DNA of 64,000 nt, taken from positions 36,505 through 100,504 of the forward strand of contig DWWA01000016.1 of the NCBI GenBank assembly GCA_019119935.1, in the 5' to 3' direction. Shown piece by piece: positions 26,035 through 34,073 of this stretch. The stretch's first letter is position 1. The number at the start of each line of letters is the position of its first letter. A model generated the notes under the pieces. The model made no database searches. It had not been told where the DNA came from and worked only from the letters and a program-made list of their open reading frames with translations. The stretch is from Candidatus Ruthenibacterium merdavium. Its GTDB lineage: Bacteria > Bacillota > Clostridia > Oscillospirales > Ruminococcaceae. The position numbers and the translations under genes were made by a program.

Positions 26035-27231
26035 CTAGTCTTTTTGCTGAGAACGCCTTTTCCCCAAAGCGTTCAAACACGCGAAAGCAATGAAAATCGT
26101 AAAAATCCCTGAAAGGACAATCGAAACGCGGACAGAAGATAAATCGGCAAACACGCCTGCCAGAAAAACAATGAAAACAGAAAGAATTTTCGATAGCGTG
26201 GATTGAAAGGTAAACACCTTTCCGCGATTTTCGGAATCGGTACTGGCTTGAATCAAAGAGCGATAATAAATCATATAGATGGTGTTCGCAACACCGCCGA
26301 TAAAATTAAATACGATGCAAACAGGAATATTTGCAGAAAGGCCGTATCCTACTGTAGCAATGCCCATCATAAAAATACCGACAGCAAACATGCTGCGCTC
26401 TGAAATATTCTTATAAAAAACATACAGACCGCTTGCAGCAAGCATTCCAACTCCCCACGCGGAATTGATGTACCCATAGACATCCGAAGATCCATTAAAG
26501 ATTTCAGCAATATAAACAGCGTCTAATGAGGAAAAAATTGCCCCGCAAACCGAAAATAAAATGCAAATCACAATCATCGCTTTTAAAAAGCGTTCTTGAC
26601 TCAGCCATTGCAGAAATTCCCGCGATAAAAAAGTCCCCTTTCCATTTTGGCTTTTCTGCTCTGTTTTTCCCGTGCGGACGTCTTTTTCCAAAAAGCACAA
26701 AAATAGAATGGATAACACAAAGGTGCAAATATCAATGATTAAGGCTGTTTGATATCCCTGCCATTCGATGCACATTCCTGCCAAAACAGGCGCAATCACC
26801 ATGGAAATATTGCTGACAAAAGAATCAATCGTGTTTGCCGTCTTTAGCTCCAGATTGCCGCAAATATCCGGCACATAGGCATTCACGGTTGTGTTATAAG
26901 TAAAGCTTGCAACCGACAGCACCATACACATGAGATATAAAACGGTAACATTCCTGCAACCGGTCAACACGCATAAAAGAATGGAAAGACCGGATACCCC
27001 TTCGCAAAACTGTAACAGAATTTTACGAGAACCGTGGTCAATCCGTTTGGAAATGGCCGGTGACAGTAAAATGATTGGTAATGTTTCCAGCAAAAAGCTG
27101 ACGGACACCGCCATGGCAGACCCGGTTAAATCGTAAATCATAAATGGAATTGCCATTGTGGCAAACCAATTCCCAAAGCTGGACGTAAACCGTCCTATCA
27201 TAAACAGATAGTACCTGCTTTTTTGTTCCAC
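26035..27231 (-). CDS. MFS exporter (DHA3/MefA-like)
   Basis: A 398-residue major facilitator with twelve hydrophobic segments. The opening RYYLFMIGRFTSSFGNWFAT and later PAISKRIDHGSRK loop resemble the DHA3 group of macrolide and other drug exporters. The start is a GTG at 27231 after GAGGGG. It is isolated, with no regulator alongside. The substrate cannot be told from the sequence; a drug or peptide efflux role is a family-based guess. Confidence 0.85.
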   Translation of the reverse strand: MEQKSRYYLFMIGRFTSSFGNWFATMAIPFMIYDLTGSAMAVSVSFLLETLPIILLSPAISKRIDHGSRKILLQFCEGVSGLSILLCVLTGCRNVTVLYLMCMVLSVASFTYNTTVNAYVPDICGNLELKTANTIDSFVSNISMVIAPVLAGMCIEWQGYQTALIIDICTFVLSILFLCFLEKDVRTGKTEQKSQNGKGTFLSREFLQWLSQERFLKAMIVICILFSVCGAIFSSLDAVYIAEIFNGSSDVYGYINSAWGVGMLAASGLYVFYKNISERSMFAVGIFMMGIATVGYGLSANIPVCIVFNFIGGVANTIYMIYYRSLIQASTDSENRGKVFTFQSTLSKILSVFIVFLAGVFADLSSVRVSIVLSGIFTIFIAFACLNALGKRRSQQKD

Positions 27232-27308
27232 AATTTCATCCCCTCATGGAAAACCATCAAACGGCGCTGTGCCGCATTCCTTTCCCCAAATGGCACGTCA
27301 AAACATAA

Positions 27309-27337
27309 AAAGCCCCGCGCTTTCAGCGTGGGGCTTA
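27309..27337 (-). terminator. Rho-independent terminator after rpmB
   Basis: On the minus strand AAGCCCC(A/G)CGCT pairs across a short loop and is followed by a T-run. Confidence 0.85.
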
Positions 27338-27353
27338 ACGTGCTTTCTTTTGA

Positions 27354-27542
27354 TTAGATAGCGCGCGTTACCTTGCCGGAACGCAGGCAACGGGTGCAGG
27401 CGTGGATATAACGGGTAGAACCATCCACTACTGCTTTTACTCTTTTGACGTTGGGCTTCCAAGCACGGTTAGAACGACGACAAGAGTGGGAAACTTTGAT
27501 ACCAAAGGTCACGCCTTTACCGCAGCAATCACATTTTGCCAT
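27354..27542 (-). CDS. rpmB: 50S ribosomal protein L28
   Basis: A 62-residue ribosomal protein with the family opening (CDCCGKGVTFGIKVSHSCRRSNRAW) split as CDCC near the N-terminus and CTRCLRSGKV near the C-terminus; the four cysteines suit zinc binding. GGGAGGTG precedes the ATG. It is monocistronic with a consensus promoter and a terminator. Confidence 0.98.
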   Translation of the reverse strand: MAKCDCCGKGVTFGIKVSHSCRRSNRAWKPNVKRVKAVVDGSTRYIHACTRCLRSGKVTRAI

Positions 27543-27576
27543 TTCACTGCACCTCCCTTTTTTAAGTAGCTACATG

Positions 27577-27605
27577 ATTATATCAAATTACATCAAAAAT
27601 TGCAA
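27577..27605 (-). promoter_or_regulatory. Consensus SigA promoter for rpmB
   Basis: Minus-strand TTGCAA (27600-27605), 17-base spacer, perfect TATAAT (27577-27582). Confidence 0.75.
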
Positions 27606-27666
27606 GCACTTTTTTCGGATCCATTCAAAAAAACACATTTTATGCTTTTATGCAAAAGACCTAAGC

Positions 27667-27897
27667 TCACAGCTGAAAATCTTCCGCCGAATACTGCGGC
27701 ATCGGCGGGCGGCGCTTGGGCACACGCTTTAAAGGATCGTATTCATAAAATTTGCAGTGATACCCGGCGCACACAACGCCTTTTTTATTACAATAGTAAG
27801 TTTCCGGTTCATCCGGCGCCGGACGCTGATTGGCACAATATTCACAGTTCGGCGGAAAATCGCCCTTAAAAAAAGAATTTTTTTTGCGAAATAACAT
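27667..27897 (-). CDS. Small cysteine-rich protein, probable zinc binder
   Basis: A 76-residue protein with PNCEYCANQRP and a later YYCNKKGVVCAGYHCKFYEYD, giving five or six Cys in a layout like a small zinc ribbon, and a C-terminal YDPLKRVPK tail. The frame opens upstream at 27942, but the ATG at 27897 follows AAGGAG by about nine bases and is taken as the start. Similar short proteins are common in Clostridia without a known function. It lies 54 bases after the YlbJ-like gene on the same strand, so a shared transcript and sporulation link are possible but not shown. Confidence 0.75.
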   Translation of the reverse strand: MLFRKKNSFFKGDFPPNCEYCANQRPAPDEPETYYCNKKGVVCAGYHCKFYEYDPLKRVPKRRPPMPQYSAEDFQL

Positions 27898-27951
27898 TTC
27901 CTGCTTCTCCTTCTGTGCTCTTTTCCTGCAACCACATTTCAAACAAAGATA

Positions 27952-29013
27952 TTATACACACTTTTTTTGCTTTCGTAAACCTTCGGTTTTTCCGTGCATG
28001 GCCAAAGCGCAAAGCACAAAGAGCACGCATGCCGCGTCGGCAGGCAGCCTCGAAGCATAAACATTTTCCCACACAGCCGCCGACCGGATGCTCGGAAATA
28101 TCGAAAGCAGCAGCCGCGTAAAAAACAGCATCAAAGGCAAATGAACGACTCTTGAAATCAGCAACGGCTTGAGAGAAATCTCTTTGCCCGCAAACGCGCG
28201 CACCTGCAAAAATACACTTGCTCCCATGGCGCTGAGCGCAGCCGCACACATTGCAACCCGCAGCCCTGTATCACTTTCGGCCGCGGCAATGCACGCATTC
28301 GTCACTTCCAAGAAAAAACACACGGCATAGCGCACGCCGTTTCCCAGCGGAGCGACGTAAGCAGACAAAAACGAAAATAACGTAACATAGCCGCAAAGAA
28401 TCGTTGTAGCCTGCACTGCCGACGCCACCGCCTCGGACGCATCGCATCCTTTCCCCTGCACTGCGCCCGCCTTTCGTCCCGCATCGCCCTTTTCCTGCGG
28501 AAGGATAAAAGAAAATAAAATTGCACACAGCGCAGCGGCGGCGCACTGCGCGGCGAACATCATCCAGCCGACTGCGGCATTGCCCAAAAGACGCGCTCCC
28601 ACCCCTGCCGCCACAAAAGAAGGGCCGGACACTGTGCTTGCAATCAACAGCAGAGAACCTTGCTTTTTGCTGATTTCCCTCTGCCTGTATAACTGAGAAA
28701 CCTGATCTGCTCCTGCCGCAAACCCACCCAGCCAGCCGCACACCACTGCGCTGGGCGCTTTCGGGGAGGTAATTCCCATCGCTGCAGTAAGCGGACGAAG
28801 CGGCCAGCTGAGCCAGACCGCACCCTGCCCGGAAAGCAAAATGCGTGACAAGACAAAAAACGGAAACATCGTGGGAATGATGGTTTCAACGCAGGCATGC
28901 AAACCGCTTTGCACACCTTTTGCCGCCGTTGCGGGGTCTGTCAGAAAAAGGCACAGCGCCGCGGCGCACAAAAGCCAAAGCGCCACGGCTTTCCAACTTT
29001 CATTTTTTTGCAT
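27952..29013 (-). CDS. ylbJ: YlbJ-like sporulation integral membrane protein
   Basis: A 353-residue membrane protein with about eight hydrophobic segments. The segment GLHACVETIIPTMFPFFVLS is typical of the YlbJ/nucleoside-recognition (Gate) group, with a second half GWLGGFAAGADQVSQLY. YlbJ is needed for spore cortex formation in Bacillus and is made in the mother cell. It is divergent from yqfC, another sporulation gene, across a 67-base gap, so both are likely mother-cell controlled. The exact orthology within the YlbJ/YtvI-like families is less certain than the general assignment. Confidence 0.82.
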   Translation of the reverse strand: MQKNESWKAVALWLLCAAALCLFLTDPATAAKGVQSGLHACVETIIPTMFPFFVLSRILLSGQGAVWLSWPLRPLTAAMGITSPKAPSAVVCGWLGGFAAGADQVSQLYRQREISKKQGSLLLIASTVSGPSFVAAGVGARLLGNAAVGWMMFAAQCAAAALCAILFSFILPQEKGDAGRKAGAVQGKGCDASEAVASAVQATTILCGYVTLFSFLSAYVAPLGNGVRYAVCFFLEVTNACIAAAESDTGLRVAMCAAALSAMGASVFLQVRAFAGKEISLKPLLISRVVHLPLMLFFTRLLLSIFPSIRSAAVWENVYASRLPADAACVLFVLCALAMHGKTEGLRKQKKCV

Positions 29014-29080
29014 AAATCATCCCTCCCTCACGATATATATGAAGAAAAGAATCCCGTTTATCACCCGCAAAGGAGCAGTT

Positions 29081-29380
29081 ATGAAACGTTCAACGAAAAA
29101 AAAGAGCTCATTGAAAGAGGCGTTTTGTTTCGGAAAAGAATTGACACAGCAGGCATGCGCCCCCACAGCCGCCATTCATGTGACAACACAGGGCCAAATT
29201 GAGCTGGAAAATTGCAAAGCGATTGCGGCGTTTGATGAGGATGCGCTGATTGTCAGCATGGGCAAGCGCATGGTACGCATTGAGGGCGACCACCTCACCG
29301 TTGACACTTACCGAAAAAACTCCATGACGGTGCACGGCACCATTTTTCGGATTGTTTTTTTAGAGGGAAAGGAGCATTGA
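29081..29380 (+). CDS. yqfC: Sporulation protein YqfC
   Basis: A 99-residue protein matching YqfC: GQIELENCKAIAAFDEDAL and RMVRIEGDHLTVD are the conserved blocks. The frame opens earlier (28841), but the ATG at 29081 lies just after AAAGGAG and gives the normal length. In Bacillus yqfC-yqfD are transcribed by SigE in the mother cell. The gap to yqfD is three bases, indicating an operon. Its precise function in sporulation is not known. Confidence 0.93.
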   Translation: MKRSTKKKSSLKEAFCFGKELTQQACAPTAAIHVTTQGQIELENCKAIAAFDEDALIVSMGKRMVRIEGDHLTVDTYRKNSMTVHGTIFRIVFLEGKEH

Positions 29381-29383
29381 ACC

Positions 29384-30565
29384 GTGCGCAAAAATATTTG
29401 GAACTATCTGTCGGGGCAGGTTTCTTTTCAAGTGGTCAACGGCCGAGTTGACCGCTTTTTAACGCTGTGCAGTGAGCGAGCCATCCCCCTCACCTCCATC
29501 CACGCCGTTCCCGGCGGCGTATATGCCGAAGCACCCGCCCGCATGTATGCAAAAATCGCCGCATTGGCGCGCAGTTGTCACTGCCGTCTGCGGCTTCAGG
29601 AGCGGTTCGGGCTTTGCTTTGCCCTGTTTCTTCTGCGCGGACGCTACGGCATTTTGGCGGGAATTGGTGCCGCAATTCTTGCGCTTTGTATATTTCCTAA
29701 TTTAATTTGGAATATCCGGTTTTATGACTTCACTCCTGCCGAACAGCAGGAAATGCGTCAAATGCTTTACCATTGCGGCGTATATGAAGGAGCCTTCGCC
29801 ACCCAGGAAGACATGGGCCGCATTGCCGCTCAGCTTCGCTCACAGACCGACGATTACAGCTGGATTGCCCTCAATCTGGTGCGCGGAAAATTAATTGTTG
29901 AAAAGAACAACATGGAAAAGAAGCCCGGTTTGCAGGAGCAGGAAGTGACAGACCTTGTCGCCATCTCAGACGGAATTATCCGCTTTATGGACGTGCGCGG
30001 CGGGTATTACCTCGTCACTGCCAATCAATCGGTTCGCGAGGGGCAGACACTCGTTACGGGCATGTGTGACGAAAACGGCGAAGGGCGCGTTTCTTACATG
30101 CATTCCGAGGGAGAAATTTACGCTGAAGTCGAAAAGACCTATCGTTATACGCAGCCGCTCACCGTCACAACCGATCTTGCGCAAAGCAAAACCGAAACCA
30201 CTCACCGTCTGTTCTGCTTTGGGCTGGAAATTCCGCTAGGAAGCAGTGCAGCCTCACCTTTCGCAATTAAAAATGTGTACCGAGAGCCGCTTTCTTTGTT
30301 TGGTTTTCCGCTTCCTGCCACAATCGAAACCACGCTTTACCGCGAAGTTGCTCAAAAGACATACACGGTCAGCGAATCGCTTGCGCTTGACCTTGCGCGC
30401 AATGCCGTCTTGCAGCAGGCAGAAAAGGATTTCGGCGACATTGAACTGCTGGATCTCGACATGGAAAGCACCACCGAACAAGACAGTGTCACGGCGGTTT
30501 TTCATCTGCGCTTCATTGCAAATATTGCAAAAAGCGTTCCTTTTGGCGGTTTGACAGGAAATTGA
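29384..30565 (+). CDS. yqfD: Sporulation protein YqfD
   Basis: A 393-residue protein with an N-terminal domain, one transmembrane segment (around residues 88-108, IGAAILALCIFPNLIW) and a long extracytoplasmic part, as in YqfD. The block YSWIALNLVRGKLIVE recalls the POTRA-like fold found in FtsQ/YqfD. The start is a GTG at 29384 three bases after yqfC. Required for normal sporulation in Bacillus; mechanism unclear. Confidence 0.92.
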   Translation: MRKNIWNYLSGQVSFQVVNGRVDRFLTLCSERAIPLTSIHAVPGGVYAEAPARMYAKIAALARSCHCRLRLQERFGLCFALFLLRGRYGILAGIGAAILALCIFPNLIWNIRFYDFTPAEQQEMRQMLYHCGVYEGAFATQEDMGRIAAQLRSQTDDYSWIALNLVRGKLIVEKNNMEKKPGLQEQEVTDLVAISDGIIRFMDVRGGYYLVTANQSVREGQTLVTGMCDENGEGRVSYMHSEGEIYAEVEKTYRYTQPLTVTTDLAQSKTETTHRLFCFGLEIPLGSSAASPFAIKNVYREPLSLFGFPLPATIETTLYREVAQKTYTVSESLALDLARNAVLQQAEKDFGDIELLDLDMESTTEQDSVTAVFHLRFIANIAKSVPFGGLTGN

Positions 30566-30622
30566 AAGGAAAATTTGTGTAAATAATACACAAAATCCTC
30601 TTTAAAATTTTGATTATTATGC

Positions 30623-30868
30623 TATAATAAAAGAAACAAAGTGCATGAAGTGTTTCTAAAAAAGATTTCTGCACTTCTCTTCGGGAGCATTGTTTCAAAG
30701 CAAAGAAATGCACAATTTTTCAGCAAAGAGTGCAAAACCACAAAGCAAAAGAACCGAGCCGCTTTGCACTGTCCTTATGAACAGGGCAGACATTGCTTTT
30801 TGCAAAGCAGCAGTAATAATTTTACTACCGGAAAAGCTCCCGAAAGTTTTATTCCTGTATCGAGGTGA
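30623..30868 (+). ncRNA. Long structured leader upstream of phoH
   Basis: An extended -10 element (TGCTATAAT, 30620-30628) begins a leader of about 240 bases. Complementary arms seen: AAGTGCA/TGCACTT (30639-30645/30670-30676); TTCGGGAGC/GCTCCCGAA (30680-30688/30836-30844). Inside the latter lie ATTGT/ACAAT (30689/30712), AGTGCAAA/TTTGCACT (30729-30736/30763-30770) and TGCTTT/AAAGCA (30794-30799/30804-30809). Together they form a closed multi-arm junction that ends 18 bases before the ribosome site. No known riboswitch class is recognised. This stretch (30566-30874) contains no protein gene I can support. Confidence 0.4.
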
Positions 30869-30874
30869 TTGTGT

Positions 30875-31834
30875 ATGGAAAAATTGTTGGAAGTCGATTC
30901 GATTGATGCAGCGCTTGCCATTTTCGGCAGCTGTGATGAAAACATTCGTCTGTTGGAGCAGGCTTTTTCTGTTACGGCGGTGTGCCGCGGTACGGAAATT
31001 AAACTGAGCGGCGAAGAGGCTAATGTGCAAAAGGCATACAAAGCCATCACCTCCATGCTCACCTTACGGGAAAACGGCACGCCGCTGGAAGAGCAAACGG
31101 TGCGCTACTGCATCTCTTTGGCTGATTCCGGCGAAGAAGAAAAAGTGCGCGAGCTGACGGGCGATTTCATCGCCATTTCCGCAAAGGGCAAGCCCATTCG
31201 CCCTAAGACATTGGGCCAAAAAGAATACATTCAAAAAATCCGCGAAAACGCGATTACATTCGGCGTAGGCCCTGCGGGTACGGGCAAAACGTATCTCGCC
31301 GTCGCCATGGCTGTAAAGGCGTTTAAAGCGCGGGAAGTCAGCCGTATTATTTTAACGCGCCCCGCCGTCGAAGCCGGAGAAAAACTCGGCTTTTTGCCGG
31401 GCGACTTGCAAAATAAGGTAGACCCCTATCTTCGCCCGCTTTACGACGCTTTGTTTGACATGCTGGGCGCGGAAACCTATCAGCGTCTTTTAGAAAAACA
31501 AGTCATTGAGGTGGCGCCGCTTGCCTACATGCGCGGACGCACCTTGGATGATGCTTTCATCATTCTGGACGAGGCGCAAAACACCAGCCCCGAACAAATG
31601 AAAATGTTCTTAACCCGCATGGGCAGCGGCTCTAAAGTGGTTGTCACGGGCGACGTCACGCAAATTGACCTGCCGGACAAAGCCAAAAGCGGCCTTGTCG
31701 ATGCCTTGCAGGTGCTCAAGCATGTGAACGGCATTGCCATGATGTATTTTTCGGAAAAGGACGTTGTGCGCCACCGTTTGGTACAGGCCATTATCAAGGC
31801 TTACGACAACGCCTCTCGTTCAAAAAAGAAATAA
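30875..31834 (+). CDS. phoH: PhoH family ATPase
   Basis: A 319-residue P-loop protein of the PhoH/YlaK family, thought to act in RNA metabolism. Residues about 1-90 include a KH-like domain (EIKLSGEEANVQKAYKAI). Walker A is GPAGTGKT and Walker B is IILDEAQNTSPEQ, and the block YIQKIRENAITFGVGPAG is family typical. The ATG at 30875 follows GAGGTGA by six bases; an earlier TTG at 30869 is too close. In Firmicutes phoH is usually followed by pgpH and then ybeY; here ybeY follows directly. Confidence 0.96.
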   Translation: MEKLLEVDSIDAALAIFGSCDENIRLLEQAFSVTAVCRGTEIKLSGEEANVQKAYKAITSMLTLRENGTPLEEQTVRYCISLADSGEEEKVRELTGDFIAISAKGKPIRPKTLGQKEYIQKIRENAITFGVGPAGTGKTYLAVAMAVKAFKAREVSRIILTRPAVEAGEKLGFLPGDLQNKVDPYLRPLYDALFDMLGAETYQRLLEKQVIEVAPLAYMRGRTLDDAFIILDEAQNTSPEQMKMFLTRMGSGSKVVVTGDVTQIDLPDKAKSGLVDALQVLKHVNGIAMMYFSEKDVVRHRLVQAIIKAYDNASRSKKK

Positions 31835-31879
31835 CGGCACATTTGTGCTTTCATTCCTTTGGAAAGGTTGTGACATACG

Positions 31880-32377
31880 ATGTCCCACAAAGTTTATATT
31901 ACAAACAATCAAAAGGCCGTGAAAATCCCCTCCGGACTGCGCATCTTAATCCGCCGTGCGTGCAACGCGGCGCTGGAATATGAAAAATTTGAAGGCAACA
32001 CAGAAGTCAGCGTTATTTTTGTGGATAACGAGGAAATCGCGAAGCTGAACGAGCAATACCGCGGAAAGCCCACCCCCACCGACGTATTAAGCTTTCCTTT
32101 GGGCGAAGACAATCATTATGACATCAACCAGGAAACCGGCGCCGCGATGCTTGGCGATATTGTCATTTCGATGGAGCGCGCCATGGAGCAAGCCGAAATG
32201 TACGGCCACAGCTTGCAGCGCGAAGTGGCCTTTTTGACGGTTCACTCCATGTTCCACCTGCTCGGATACGACCACGAGGCAGGCGGCATTGAGGCGGTGC
32301 GCATGCGCGAAAAAGAAGAAGCTACGCTCATTCAGCTGGGCTTGCCGCGCACCGTGTCTTATACGCCGGACGAATAA
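31880..32377 (+). CDS. ybeY: Endoribonuclease YbeY, rRNA maturation factor
   Basis: A metal-dependent endoribonuclease for 16S rRNA 3' end processing and ribosome quality control. The zinc signature is HSMFHLLGYDHE (His, His, His triad) and PTDVLSFPLGED is the second conserved block. The 165 residues are the usual length. It is separated from dgkA by three bases, so it is in one operon with dgkA and era. Confidence 0.97.
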   Translation: MSHKVYITNNQKAVKIPSGLRILIRRACNAALEYEKFEGNTEVSVIFVDNEEIAKLNEQYRGKPTPTDVLSFPLGEDNHYDINQETGAAMLGDIVISMERAMEQAEMYGHSLQREVAFLTVHSMFHLLGYDHEAGGIEAVRMREKEEATLIQLGLPRTVSYTPDE

Positions 32378-32380
32378 ACC

Positions 32381-32839
32381 ATGAAGAAACAGCCCTTTTA
32401 CTCCAGCTTTGTGTATGCCGCACAAGGAATCCGCGCCGCTTTGCGTGAAGAGCGCAACATGCGCTTTCATCTTTGCGCGGCTTTTTATGTGTATTTGTTC
32501 AGTATGTTTTACGAGTTTACAAAGCTGGAATACTGCGTCATTACCATCATGGTCGTAGGGGTAATGGCATTGGAGCTGGTAAACTCCAGCTTAGAGCGCA
32601 CGGTGGAACGCCCCACGCCGGACCGTTACTGTACGGCAGGCGTCGTGAAAGACATGGCGGCGGGTGCCGTACTGGTGTTCAGCATCGGCAGTGCCGTGTG
32701 CGGCTTTTTGCTGTTTTGGGACTTGCAGGCGTTTGCCCGTATGTTCTGGTTTTTTACGCATTATTGGTTTGCTTTGATCGCGCTGTGCGCTTCCCTTGCC
32801 GGTGCTTGGATCTTTGTTTTCCGCAGAAAGGACGATTAA
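32381..32839 (+). CDS. dgkA: Undecaprenol/diacylglycerol kinase
   Basis: A 152-residue membrane kinase with three transmembrane helices and the motif MALELVNSSLERTVE, which holds the catalytic Glu and the metal-binding Glu/Asn. In Gram-positive bacteria this enzyme mainly phosphorylates undecaprenol to recycle the cell-wall lipid carrier. It lies between ybeY (3-base gap) and era (2-base gap), the standard order. Confidence 0.95.
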   Translation: MKKQPFYSSFVYAAQGIRAALREERNMRFHLCAAFYVYLFSMFYEFTKLEYCVITIMVVGVMALELVNSSLERTVERPTPDRYCTAGVVKDMAAGAVLVFSIGSAVCGFLLFWDLQAFARMFWFFTHYWFALIALCASLAGAWIFVFRRKDD

Positions 32840-32841
32840 CT

Positions 32842-33744
32842 TTGCAGGAATGTAGCACAAAAACCGTGTTTGTTGCGCTGGTAGGCCGCCCCAATGTGGG
32901 AAAATCCAGCTTGTTAAATGAGCTGGTGGGCGAAAAGGTTGCCATCGTAACCTCTAAACCTCAGACGACACGCACCAAAATTACAGGCATTTTAACACGC
33001 GGGGCAACACAGTATATCTTTTTGGATACGCCCGGTATCCACCGCCCGCGCACTCGGTTGGGCGAACGCATGACGAAAGCCGCTTCGCAGTCGATTGCCG
33101 AGGTAGATGTGGTCGTGATGCTGTTTGAGCCTTATGGCGAGCTGAACCCCGCTGAGGAAGAATTGCTTTCGGAAATTCGCGCACGACGCGTTCCCGCCTT
33201 GGCCGCCGTCAACAAAACAGACACCTTGAAAAAAGAGAGCGATTATGACGCACGCGCCGCATTTTTAAACGAGCAAGGCTTGTTCCGCTGTGTCATGCCG
33301 CTCTGCGTGCACGAGAAAAAAGGCTGCACCGAGCTTTTGGACACGCTGGAAACGTATGCCGTGGAAAGCCCGCATTATTTCCCGGATGATTCCTACACCG
33401 ATTTGCCCGAAAAAGTATTGGTGGCCGAGTGCGTGCGCGAAAAAATACTGCTTTATCTCTATGACGAAATCCCGCACGGCACAGCTGTGGTGGTCGAGCG
33501 TTTTAAAGAACGCCCCGATAAAGACATTATTGATATTGACATCAATATTTTCTGCGAAAAGAAAAGCCATAAGGGCATCATTATCGGAAAAGGCGGCGCG
33601 ATGCTGAAAAAAATTGCCAGTGAAGCCCGCCGTGAATGCGAAGAATTTTTAGGGACGCGCGTCAACCTGCAATGCTGGGTAAAAATTAAGGACGATTGGC
33701 GCGACAACGACTTTTTGCTGAATAACTTCGGCTTTCAAAAGTAA
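32842..33744 (+). CDS. era: GTPase Era
   Basis: An essential GTPase that binds 16S rRNA and helps assemble the 30S subunit. G1 is GRPNVGKSS, G3 is LDTPGIH, G4 is AVNKTD, and a C-terminal KH domain has GIIIGKGGAMLKKI. The open frame reaches far upstream through dgkA in another frame, but the TTG at 32842, nine bases after AAAGGA, gives the standard 300 residues and is chosen. Last of the phoH-ybeY-dgkA-era run. Confidence 0.97.
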   Translation: MQECSTKTVFVALVGRPNVGKSSLLNELVGEKVAIVTSKPQTTRTKITGILTRGATQYIFLDTPGIHRPRTRLGERMTKAASQSIAEVDVVVMLFEPYGELNPAEEELLSEIRARRVPALAAVNKTDTLKKESDYDARAAFLNEQGLFRCVMPLCVHEKKGCTELLDTLETYAVESPHYFPDDSYTDLPEKVLVAECVREKILLYLYDEIPHGTAVVVERFKERPDKDIIDIDINIFCEKKSHKGIIIGKGGAMLKKIASEARRECEEFLGTRVNLQCWVKIKDDWRDNDFLLNNFGFQK

Positions 33745-33887
33745 GCCACGCACGATTGCTTCATAGGAAATCCTTCCCTTTTGGGATAAAACGGCATGTG
33801 TCTGCCCATGATAATCTTGTCAGAAGCGCTGTTTGACAAAACGGAATCATCTTAAAAATGATGCGTAACGTTTTGGGAGGGTTTCCT

Positions 33888-34073
33888 ATGAGCAGTAAAA
33901 ACGCATGGAAAACGTTTGAAAGTACCGGATCGGTTCAAGATTATCTGACGTACAAACACCAAAGCACCGGACTGCGTAAGGAGAACACCGATGCAAATGA
34001 TCACCACGGGCCTCGTGCTTCGCGCAACCAAAACAGGCGAGGCGGACCGGGTTCTTTCCATTCTCACACCTGA
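33888..34073 (+). CDS. yqzL: YqzL-like small protein overlapping recO
   Basis: A 61-residue protein whose first half, AWKTFESTGSVQDYLTYKHQ, fits the YqzL family that sits between era and recO in many Firmicutes. GGGAGG lies seven bases before the ATG. The family is usually about 45-50 residues; here the frame runs on past the recO start (33991) for 83 bases, giving a basic, Gly/Arg/His-rich tail. The overlap suggests translational coupling with recO. Function is unknown. Confidence 0.75.
   Translation: MSSKNAWKTFESTGSVQDYLTYKHQSTGLRKENTDANDHHGPRASRNQNRRGGPGSFHSHT

Noticed and set aside
32473..32841. N-terminal extension of era by about 120 codons
   Set aside because: Runs through dgkA in another frame; the TTG at 32842 gives the standard 300-residue Era with a ribosome site.
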